Shown here one piece after another: positions 1 through 5,069 of a stretch of DNA of 5,466 nt. Position numbers and translations under genes: made by a program. Under the pieces are notes generated by a model that saw only the letters and a list, made by a program, of their open reading frames with translations, searched no databases and was not told the origin of the DNA. Source of the DNA: Flavobacteriales bacterium (lineage in GTDB: Bacteria > Bacteroidota > Bacteroidia > Flavobacteriales_E > Vicingaceae); assembly GCA_029262915.1 (NCBI GenBank), contig JAJCYN010000518.1:1-5466 (forward strand). The letters run 5' to 3'. Each line of letters begins with the position of its first letter. Within the stretch, counting starts at the first letter, position 1.

Positions 1-375
1 TAAATATATTACATCATTTTCTTTTTCTACTTTAATGATGGTTTCCAAATTTTCGGCTATTAGTTTTTTATTAGCAGAAATTACTTTTTTACCTATTTCT
101 AAATTTTCCACAACAATCCCATAAGCTTCTTCGGCCGAACTAATCAGTTCAACAATTACATCCATATCTCTATCCCGAACTGTATTGGAATTGGTTGTTT
201 CAATAATTGCATTAATCCCTTTTCGGATTTTAGTAGGGTTTTTTATGATAACAGTGTGCAACCTCTCTTCTTCATTATTTGTTACTAAATAATTATGAAG
301 TCCTTGTGCTACAACTCCAAATCCGTATGTTTTTATCACGCCTGAGGCGGACAAGTTATTTTTATTTGTGCTCAT
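1..375 (-). CDS. hom: Homoserine dehydrogenase, N-terminal part (runs off the left edge)
   Basis: An open frame of 125 codons starts at the ATG at 375-373 and continues past base 1, so the C-terminus is missing. The enzyme reduces aspartate semialdehyde to homoserine with NAD(P)H in the cytoplasm, the branch point to threonine and methionine. The visible part is the nucleotide-binding fold: a glycine-rich fingerprint GFGVVAQG at residues 18-25, the strand and turn VIVELIS at 73-79, and VISANKKLIAE at 98-108, all typical of this family. No aspartokinase domain precedes it, so it is the monofunctional type rather than a ThrA/MetL fusion. Its ATG shares one base with the metX stop (TAATG), which implies co-transcription and translational coupling. 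Whether it has a C-terminal ACT domain cannot be seen. Family assignment is confident; the symbol follows common usage (thrA is also used in this phylum). Confidence 0.92.
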   Translation of the reverse strand, partial: MSTNKNNLSASGVIKTYGFGVVAQGLHNYLVTNNEEERLHTVIIKNPTKIRKGINAIIETTNSNTVRDRDMDVIVELISSAEEAYGIVVENLEIGKKVISANKKLIAENLETIIKVEKENDVIYL

Positions 376-1421
376 TATATTGCTATTTGTAATCGTTTAA
401 CTGTTTTGTTTTTTTGATAAAAATTTTCAAATACTTCTTTTAACTGTTCCGTTTCAATTAGAAATCCATCGTGTCCGTATAAGGAATCGATAATTGCTAG
501 CTCACTATTTTCTATTCCATTTTTTAGTGTTTCAGATTCTGAAACCGGGAATAGGATATCGGAACTAATTGCTACCACCAATGTTTTAGCTTTTATTTTA
601 CTCAAAGCATCGTTAATACTTCCTCTTTCTCTGGCTACATTATGGCTATCCATTGCTTTTGATAAATACCAATATGAAAAAGCGTTGAACCGTTCTGTCA
701 ATTTTTCTCCTTGATAATTTTGATAGCTTGAGGCCTTAAAATCATCCATTTTATCATTCCCATCTTGTTGACTTACGTGATAAGTTTCATAGGTGCGATA
801 ACTTAATAAAGCAATTGAACGCGCAGTTTTTAATCCTTTTAAACCGGCATCAGCTGAATATGAAAACCAAGTCCTATCTGATTTAATTGCCAGTCGTTGA
901 CTTTCATTAAAAGCTTTTCCCCAAGGAGAATGAACTGCATTTGTTGCTACTAAAAATAAATTCTCAAACAACCTTGGTTTCTGTATTGCCCATTCCACTG
1001 CTTGTTGTCCTCCTAAAGAACCTCCCAAGAGCGTATGTATTTTATCTATTCCCAAATGAACTCTTAACAAATCCAATTGGTTAACAATATCTCTAATTGT
1101 TAATTCTGGAAAATTGTGATAATAAGGGTTTTTAGAATCTGGATTTTCAGAAAGCGGCCCTGTAGAGCCATAACAAGAACCCAATACATTGGCACAAACA
1201 ATAAAATGTTGTTCTGGATTAAAGAACTTCCCTTTTCCCACTAACCCGTTCCACCATTCTTCTGGATTAGCATTTGCAGTTAACGCATGGGTAATCCAAA
1301 TTACGTTGCTTTTATCCGTATTTAATTTTCCTAAAAGGGTATAACCTATCTTCAATCCACGCAATCTTCTCCCAGATTCCAAGTCTACCGTTTTTTTGTA
1401 TGTAACTATTTTTGTACTCAT
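375..1421 (-). CDS. metX: Homoserine O-acetyltransferase MetX
   Basis: A complete 348-residue alpha/beta-hydrolase-fold acyltransferase that activates homoserine with acetyl-CoA, the first committed step of methionine synthesis in the cytoplasm. Family marks are THALTANA at 44-51, the block NVLGSCYGSTGP at 78-89, and the nucleophile elbow GGSLGG at 133-138 with S135. The probable acid is D288 (SSDILFP) and the probable base H317 (YGHDG), completing the Ser-Asp-His triad. The length is slightly below the usual 350-380 residues, with nothing essential missing. The ATG at 1421-1419 is preceded by A/T-rich sequence without a Shine-Dalgarno motif, as usual in Bacteroidota. It is the first full-length gene behind the SAM riboswitch and cysteine leader, and it overlaps the homoserine dehydrogenase gene by one base. 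Some members of this family use succinyl-CoA; sequence reading alone does not settle the acyl donor, though acetyl is likelier. Confidence 0.95.
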   Translation of the reverse strand: MSTKIVTYKKTVDLESGRRLRGLKIGYTLLGKLNTDKSNVIWITHALTANANPEEWWNGLVGKGKFFNPEQHFIVCANVLGSCYGSTGPLSENPDSKNPYYHNFPELTIRDIVNQLDLLRVHLGIDKIHTLLGGSLGGQQAVEWAIQKPRLFENLFLVATNAVHSPWGKAFNESQRLAIKSDRTWFSYSADAGLKGLKTARSIALLSYRTYETYHVSQQDGNDKMDDFKASSYQNYQGEKLTERFNAFSYWYLSKAMDSHNVARERGSINDALSKIKAKTLVVAISSDILFPVSESETLKNGIENSELAIIDSLYGHDGFLIETEQLKEVFENFYQKNKTVKRLQIAI

Positions 1422-1473
1422 TATAATCGTTTAATTTTAAGTTTTAATTCTTTTAACAACACTTAGATAGACC

Positions 1474-1528
1474 AAGCGTGACAAATAGAAAAAGCGTAGC
1501 AAATCCACTTCAATTGGATTTGAATCAC
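1474..1528 (-). promoter_or_regulatory. Leader segment with two mutually exclusive stems and a 13-bp imperfect direct repeat
   Basis: On the minus strand CAAATCCA (1522-1515) can pair with TGGATTTG (1507-1500) in an 8-bp hairpin with a 7-nt loop; a T-rich stretch CTTTTTCT follows a few bases later. The same CAAAT (1522-1518) can instead pair with ATTTG (1486-1482), extended by GTGA (1528-1525) with TCAC (1481-1478). The two ATTTG partners lie in an imperfect direct repeat on the plus strand, AAGCGTGACAAAT (1474-1486) and AAGCGTAGCAAAT (1492-1504), which match at 11 of 13 positions. This could be a late attenuator or a protein operator before metX. The pairings are seen; the function is inferred and weakly supported. 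Confidence 0.3.
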
Positions 1529-1548
1529 TCTTATTTCAAGAAAATTTT

Positions 1549-1599
1549 AAGAAAAAAGAATGATGCTTAACAGTTGCAACAACAGCAACAGTTATGCAT
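1549..1599 (-). terminator. Terminator-like hairpin that contains the whole cysteine leader ORF
   Basis: On the minus strand the stem runs ATGC, TAAC, GTTGC (from 1599) against GCAAC, GTTA, GCAT (to 1563). This gives 13 base pairs with one A-A and one T-T mismatch and a 7-nt loop TGTTGTT. Two bases later comes the T-rich tract TTCTTTTTTCTT (1560-1549). This is the shape of an intrinsic terminator, though six G-C pairs out of 13 make it only moderately strong. It lies about 105 nt beyond the SAM aptamer and about 130 nt before metX. It could be the expression platform of the riboswitch, an attenuator governed by translation of the enclosed ORF, or both. Confidence 0.6.
1567..1599 (-). CDS. Cysteine-rich leader peptide, 10 residues (M-H-N-C-C-C-C-C-N-C)
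   Basis: The ATG at 1599-1597 opens a ten-codon frame ending in TAA at 1569-1567. Six of its ten codons are cysteine (TGT, TGC, TGT, TGT, TGC, then TGT after an Asn), a density very unlikely by chance in such AT-rich DNA. It lies between the SAM riboswitch and metX on the same strand, and its coding sequence forms both arms of a terminator-like hairpin. The inferred role is a regulatory leader: with scarce Cys-tRNA a ribosome would stall on the run of cysteine codons, keep the hairpin open and let transcription reach metX. Poly-cysteine leader ORFs controlling sulfur genes are known in mycobacteria; I know of no confirmed counterpart for this arrangement. No clear Shine-Dalgarno site precedes it, as for the other genes here. 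A longer in-frame reading upstream crosses the riboswitch and is unlikely to be used. Confidence 0.6.
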   Translation of the reverse strand: MHNCCCCCNC

Positions 1600-1606
1600 T
1601 ATATAC

Positions 1607-1669
1607 TCTGTAGTTTTTACAGATTTATCAGACAGATAATAACTTTGATAGCCGAGTCGGCTAAAAGTT
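1607..1669 (-). other. Series of three hairpins between riboswitch and leader ORF
   Basis: Three consecutive stems can form on the minus strand. The first is AACTTT-TAGCC (1669-1659) with GGCTA-TC-AAAGTT (1653-1641), an 11-bp stem with a 2-nt bulge and a GACTC loop. The second is TTATC (1639-1635) with GATAA (1629-1625). The third is TCTGTA (1623-1618) with TACAGA (1612-1607), ending 7 nt before the leader ATG. None is followed by a clean T-run, so they are not obvious terminators. AGTTAT (1644-1639) can alternatively pair with ATAACT (1595-1590), which would break both the first stem and the terminator's 5' arm, a possible antiterminator. Function is inferred. Confidence 0.4.
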
Positions 1670-1703
1670 TTTTTGTTTTGATTGTTATTAATTTTCATTT
1701 TGC

Positions 1704-1841
1704 AATTCTTTATATTTTCTCCCAAACCATTTTGGGAGATAGGAATTGGCACCGATTTTCCAATCTCGTTTTATAGAGACTTTTAGTTGGTTGCCAGAAG
1801 GTCTTAGAGCCTAATCTCTCGCTTCTTCTTTATAAACAATT
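1704..1841 (-). ncRNA. SAM-I (S-box) riboswitch aptamer
   Basis: The minus strand has the conserved SAM-I core: GAGATTAGGCTCT in P2, GGCAACC (1795-1789) and GGTGCCAATTCC (1753-1742). The helices are all present. P1 is AATTGTTTATA (1841-1831) with TATAAAGAATT (1714-1704), ten pairs and one G-G mismatch. P2 is AGAAG (1826-1822) with CTTCT (1800-1796), with an inner AGAG/CTCT stem. P3 is CCAA (1790-1787) with TTGG (1763-1760) plus an inner TCTC/GAGA stem. P4 is TCTCCCAAA with TTTGGGAGA (1739-1718), nine perfect pairs. GATT in the P2 loop region (1816-1813) can pair with AATC (1757-1754) as the expected pseudoknot. It binds S-adenosylmethionine and should lower expression of the metX operon when SAM is plentiful. 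The expression platform is not certain; the first U-tailed hairpin downstream is the one holding the cysteine ORF. Confidence 0.93.
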
Positions 1842-1878
1842 ACAAATCACGATTTGTGAATGGTAATTGAATGTTCGA

Positions 1879-1907
1879 CAAATGTAAATATTATTTTGAA
1901 ATAACAA
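1879..1907 (-). promoter_or_regulatory. Promoter of the metX operon (Bacteroidota housekeeping type)
   Basis: On the minus strand TTG (1907-1905) is followed after 18 bases by TACATTTG (1886-1879), an exact match to the Bacteroidota -7 element TAnnTTTG with a usual spacing from the -33 TTG. Transcription would start around 1875-1871, some 30 bases before the SAM aptamer. The first transcribed bases, CAATTAC (1869-1863), can pair with GTAATTG (1843-1837), which includes part of the aptamer's P1 5' strand. Confidence 0.75.
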
Positions 1908-1984
1908 TTAAAAATTCTTTTTATTTTGAATTAAATGTTCTATTCGGTGAAATTAAGAATATAATTTGGCTAACTAAATAGTAC

Positions 1985-2015
1985 TTGACTTTCTTCTAAA
2001 AAAACTGTAACTTCG
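1985..2015 (+). promoter_or_regulatory. Possible promoter of the plus-strand lipoprotein gene
   Basis: TTG (1985-1987) is followed after 20 bases by TAACTTCG (2008-2015), which matches TAnnTTTG except for one base. It would start transcription near 2022, giving a 5' leader of about 65 nt before the ATG at 2088. It straddles the left edge of the cassette-like block (2012), so if the block is an insertion the -33 part would belong to the host sequence. Moderate support only. Confidence 0.45.
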
Positions 2016-2070
2016 TTTAACAACAGTTTTATATCACATTAAAACGTGACATAGAATGACGTTGGCAAAC
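2012..2070 (+). repeat. Left boundary repeat of a cassette-like block
   Basis: Three short elements here have partners to the right. TTCGTTTAACAACA (2012-2025) recurs inverted at 3125-3112 with 13 of 14 bases the same. AAAACG-TG-ACATA followed by CGTT (2041-2063) recurs in direct orientation at 3095-3118 as AAAACG-CA-ACATA and CGTT. GTTGGCAAA (2061-2069) recurs as a perfect 9-bp inverted copy at 2887-2879, just outside the stop of the enclosed gene. AACGT (2043-2047) and ACGTT (2059-2063) can also close a small hairpin. Together they suggest the edge of a mobile or recombining unit; the mechanism is unknown. Confidence 0.45.
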
Positions 2071-2087
2071 ATAAAAATAAAAAATAT

Positions 2088-2870
2088 ATGAAAATAAAAA
2101 GACTTTGGTTCATTTGTCTAGTACTGATAATTTTTTCTTGCAAGACACAAAAACAATTACCTATTCAAAAACAATTAGCAAGAATTTCTACGGACAAAAA
2201 TGATTCAAGAATAGAGATGCTTACAGGAACTTGGTACAGTATCCCTCAATCTGGAGAAATGAGACCTTCAAAATTTAGTAAATTACCTCAAGATACAACC
2301 ACATTAATTTACACATTCGATAAAAATGGCACATTAACTCTTGAAAATAAAGTGAACCCCAAAGATACAAAAAAAAAGTGGATGTGGTTTTTAGTAAAAG
2401 ATAAGTTATACATTGAATCTTCAATTTCAGAGAAAGGGAGAAGTAATGTTTACTATATAAAGCAACTATCGGAAACAGAATTATATATTGATTACAAAGG
2501 TGTTAAAAATGTTTATGAACCGTTTTTGTGTGGAGACGAATATCTTTATATTATAACAGAAGTTCCTCCAAAATATGGATATTCTCCTGATGATTTTGAA
2601 AATTATTTTAAGACAAACCTAAAGTTGTCTGAAGAGTCAAAATCAGTTAATACGGATTTTAACGTTGAATTTGCCATAAACTGTAATGGAGAAGTTTGTG
2701 AAGTTAGAGCATTGTTTCGTGCAAGGACAGAATTTGATAAAGCAATAGTTGAATTGTTAAAACAAATGCCAAAATGGACATCTGCACAACAAAGAGGGAA
2801 ACCTGTAAATGTTAGGAAAAAATATAAATTCATTTACGAAAATGGGATATTAAATATAATAAAAATATAA
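2088..2870 (+). CDS. Lipoprotein with lipocalin-like and TonB C-terminal-like domains
   Basis: A complete 260-residue protein. Residues 1-18 form a lipoprotein signal peptide: basic start MKIKR, hydrophobic core, and lipobox I-F-S-C with lipidation at C18, so it should be membrane-anchored outside the cytoplasm. Residues about 43-145 resemble the Bacteroidota lipocalin-like family (LTGTWYS, YTFDKNGTLTL, a W-rich strand near 98-100, YYIKQLSETELYI). Residues about 157-250 resemble a TonB C-terminal domain, with the PPKYGYSPDDFENYFKTNL entry, a INCNGEV strand near 197-203, and MPKWTSAQQRGKPVNV at 227-242. It lacks a transmembrane TonB architecture, so it is not a classical energy transducer; the substrate and role are unknown. 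It is the only plus-strand gene here and lies inside a repeat-bracketed block. The ATG was chosen because it gives the full signal peptide. Upstream sequence is A-rich without a Shine-Dalgarno motif. Confidence 0.85.
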   Translation: MKIKRLWFICLVLIIFSCKTQKQLPIQKQLARISTDKNDSRIEMLTGTWYSIPQSGEMRPSKFSKLPQDTTTLIYTFDKNGTLTLENKVNPKDTKKKWMWFLVKDKLYIESSISEKGRSNVYYIKQLSETELYIDYKGVKNVYEPFLCGDEYLYIITEVPPKYGYSPDDFENYFKTNLKLSEESKSVNTDFNVEFAINCNGEVCEVRALFRARTEFDKAIVELLKQMPKWTSAQQRGKPVNVRKKYKFIYENGILNIIKI

Positions 2871-3081
2871 AATAACGATTTGCCAACAATTTGTATATTG
2901 CATTTTGGTTGCGAGCAGTTTTAGTTTTTTGATAATTTGGCAGAAAAGTGCCATTCATTTTGTAGGTGGTTACTTAAAAGCTTTTGCAAGTTGCATCCTT
3001 GCTTCGGACAGCGAACTATGTGGCTACCTGAAAAATCAACACAGCTTGAGTCATCTACAAAATTTCATTACTTTAGTGCTA
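2871..3081 (+). other. Structured non-coding tail behind the lipoprotein gene
   Basis: No convincing gene lies here, but there is dense pairing. TTTGCCAAC (2879-2887) is the inverted partner of 2061-2069. TGGCA (2938-2942) pairs with TGCCA (2949-2953) and is followed by a T-rich stretch, a weak terminator candidate. AGGTGGTTAC (2964-2973) pairs over all ten positions with GTGGCTACCT (3020-3029), three of them G-U wobbles that would be mismatches on the other strand, so a plus-strand RNA is favoured. Inside that arm GCAAG (2986-2990) pairs with CTTGC (2998-3002) and TTCG (3003-3006) with CGAA (3012-3015). This could be a structured RNA, a 3' UTR or a folded recombination site. A 71-codon frame starting with TTG at 2905 crosses all of it and looks spurious. 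Confidence 0.4.
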
Positions 3082-3125
3082 TTAAACAACTGTAAAAACG
3101 CAACATACAGTTGTCGTTAAACGAA
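3082..3125. repeat. Right boundary repeat and strong hairpin next to the dnaG stop
   Basis: ACAACTGTA (3086-3094) pairs perfectly with TACAGTTGT (3106-3114) around an 11-nt loop, extended by TTAA (3082-3085) with TTAA (3117-3120) past a 2-nt bulge. The loop and right arm carry the direct repeat shared with 2041-2063, and 3112-3125 is the inverted copy of 2012-2025. The hairpin starts 5 nt after the dnaG stop on the minus strand and is followed there by only a short T-poor stretch, so it may end dnaG transcripts but is not a textbook terminator. GTTAAAC (3116-3122) fits the integron core-site consensus GTTRRRY, though the rest does not clearly fit an attC site. Confidence 0.5.
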
Positions 3126-5069
3126 TCACTTCAAAATTATTCTTCCCAACTTAGCAGCAATTCGCTTTTTTATTTGCTGAAGACCTACTTGTTCTTGTAA
3201 TAATTGGAGATGAGCTTCTTCTGATGCTTCTATTTTTAATTGCTCTTGATTTTTTAAAATTAGCTGAGTGAGTTTACTCAATTTAAAAGCATATAATGTA
3301 TTAATAACAGCCTTTTTTAACTGCTTATCTTCTGTAACTGTAAATATTTTATGGTTCTCCCAATTAGGACTTAATTCGTGTTTATTGGAAAAAATATTTA
3401 TAGCCAATTGACTAATTTCCTGGTCAGGATTATTAATAAAGTCCTGATGGGAAGGCAACTTGTCTTCATTTATTTTTTCGGCATAAAAATTAAATACCTT
3501 TTGATAAGTTTCATTTTCAAATGTGATCTTATCATTATTAATGCTACTTATAATGTACAACGCAGCAGAAACTTTTTCAAGAACAGTTTCTTCATCCTCA
3601 TTAATAGATTCTACTTCTATGGTTTTATCTCCGTAATTAATTAACAAACGAATGGTATCTTTTTCCCAATGCTCTAAATCACTACCAGAATCTTCTTGCT
3701 TTTCTTCAGAAATAGGTGTATATTCTTCAATAACTTCTGGTGCAGGCTGGTTCGTTTTTTTTGAAAAATGCTGTCTTAAAATTTTATTGGTTTCATTGAT
3801 TAATGCCTGTTCTGGAATCCCCAACAAACTACTGCATTCCTTCGTATAAACAGACCTCTTAATCTGATCAGGAATAATAGCAATACTTCCAACAATATCT
3901 TTTACCAATTCTGCTTTTTTAATAGGATCATCTCCAACATCTTCAATTAAAACAGAAGTTTTAAAACGAATAAAATCTTGTGCATTTGAGGTAATGTATT
4001 CTTTCAGTTCTTCTGTGCTATGATTCTTTGCGTAAGAATCTGGGTCTTCTCCATCCGGAAATAGAACAACTCTCACATTCATTCCTTCCTGCAAAATCAT
4101 ATCAATGCCTCGAAAAGAAGCTTTTATTCCAGCAGCATCACCATCAAACAAAATAGTAATGTTCGGTGTAAATCGCTTAATCAAACGAATTTGACCTTCG
4201 GTTAAAGATGTTCCCGAAGAGGACACTACATTCTCAACTCCCGACTGATACAAAGAAATAACATCAGTATAACCTTCTACCAAATAACAAATATCTTCTT
4301 TCGAGATGGCTTTTTTCGCATAATAAATTCCATAAAGCACCTTGCTTTTACTATAAATATCAGACTCTGGAGAGTTTAAATACTTTGCCGCTTTATCTTC
4401 TGATTTTAAAATTCTTCCTCCAAACCCTAATACTCTACCCGATAAATTGTGTATTGGAAAAATAACTCTTCCCTTAAATCGGTCAAACTTTTTATCCTCT
4501 TTAACAATTGATAATCCCGACTTATCCAAGTATTTAAGATTGTGACCCGCTTTTTCAGCTTCATCTGTAAAAGCTGTCCAATCATCAGGGTTATATCCCA
4601 ATTGAAATTTATCAATGATGTCCTCCCTAAACCCTCTTTCTAAGAAATAGCTCAATCCAATTGCTTTCCCCTCATCAGATTCATGCAATTGTTTTTTAAA
4701 ATAATTGGCAGCATAATTAGAAACAATATATAAACTCTCTCGTTCATCTGCCGCTTCTTTTTGCTCATCAGTTAACTCTTCTTCCTCAATTTCAATGTTA
4801 TATTTTCGAGCAATAAATTTTAAAGCTTCAGGATAAGAATAATGTTCATGTTCCATTACAAAGTTGATCGCATTACCCGCTTTTCCACAACCAAAACATT
4901 TATATATTCCCTTAGCAGGAGAAACCGTAAACGAAGGAGTTTTTTCGTTATGAAAAGGGCAATTTCCTAAAAAATTTGCTCCTCTTTTTTTTAAGGGGAC
5001 AAACTCTCCAACTACATCTTCTATAATGGCCGCTTCAAAAATCTCATCTATGGTTTGCTTTGGAATCAT
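3126..5069 (-). CDS. dnaG: DNA primase DnaG
   Basis: A complete 647-residue bacterial primase, which makes the RNA primers for lagging-strand replication with the DnaB helicase. The N-terminal CHC2 zinc finger has C37, H40, C58 and C61 with the usual spacing (CPFH ... KCFGCGKAG). The catalytic core follows: a basic RNA-polymerase motif around 196-219 (DRFKGRVIFPI ... GFGGR), then the TOPRIM domain with E265 in VEGYTDV, the metal-binding DGDAAG at 309-314, and DPD at 342-344. A charged, proline-containing linker near 436-468 leads to the C-terminal helicase-interaction region, which is poorly conserved in general. The length is a little above that of the E. coli and B. subtilis enzymes. The ATG at 5069-5067 shares one base with the stop of the upstream lipoprotein gene (TAATG), which fixes the start and implies coupled translation. 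Confidence 0.97.
   Translation of the reverse strand: MIPKQTIDEIFEAAIIEDVVGEFVPLKKRGANFLGNCPFHNEKTPSFTVSPAKGIYKCFGCGKAGNAINFVMEHEHYSYPEALKFIARKYNIEIEEEELTDEQKEAADERESLYIVSNYAANYFKKQLHESDEGKAIGLSYFLERGFREDIIDKFQLGYNPDDWTAFTDEAEKAGHNLKYLDKSGLSIVKEDKKFDRFKGRVIFPIHNLSGRVLGFGGRILKSEDKAAKYLNSPESDIYSKSKVLYGIYYAKKAISKEDICYLVEGYTDVISLYQSGVENVVSSSGTSLTEGQIRLIKRFTPNITILFDGDAAGIKASFRGIDMILQEGMNVRVVLFPDGEDPDSYAKNHSTEELKEYITSNAQDFIRFKTSVLIEDVGDDPIKKAELVKDIVGSIAIIPDQIKRSVYTKECSSLLGIPEQALINETNKILRQHFSKKTNQPAPEVIEEYTPISEEKQEDSGSDLEHWEKDTIRLLINYGDKTIEVESINEDEETVLEKVSAALYIISSINNDKITFENETYQKVFNFYAEKINEDKLPSHQDFINNPDQEISQLAINIFSNKHELSPNWENHKIFTVTEDKQLKKAVINTLYAFKLSKLTQLILKNQEQLKIEASEEAHLQLLQEQVGLQQIKKRIAAKLGRIILK

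Noticed and set aside
1567..1752. A 61-codon minus-strand frame ending in the cysteine run
   Set aside because: Its first two thirds lie on the conserved core, P4 and P1 of the SAM riboswitch and on hairpins. Only the last ten codons, from the ATG at 1599, look meaningful.
1594..1776. A 60-codon plus-strand frame antisense to the riboswitch
   Set aside because: It is the complement of the structured leader and has no promoter, initiation context or family resemblance.
1960..1968. TATAATTTG as a -10/-7 element for the plus-strand gene
   Set aside because: It has three rather than two bases between TA and TTTG, and lies 120 bases from the ATG. TAACTTCG at 2008-2015 with a TTG 20 bases upstream fits better.
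2905..3120. A 71-codon plus-strand frame starting with TTG
   Set aside because: Rare start, no recognisable protein features, and it runs through the stems of the non-coding tail and the boundary hairpin.
3082..3125. A canonical integron attC site
   Set aside because: GTTAAAC fits GTTRRRY, but the opposite core site ATTAAAC does not fit RYYYAAC, the left boundary has GTTGGCA, and no integrase is present. Only a cassette-like resemblance is claimed.
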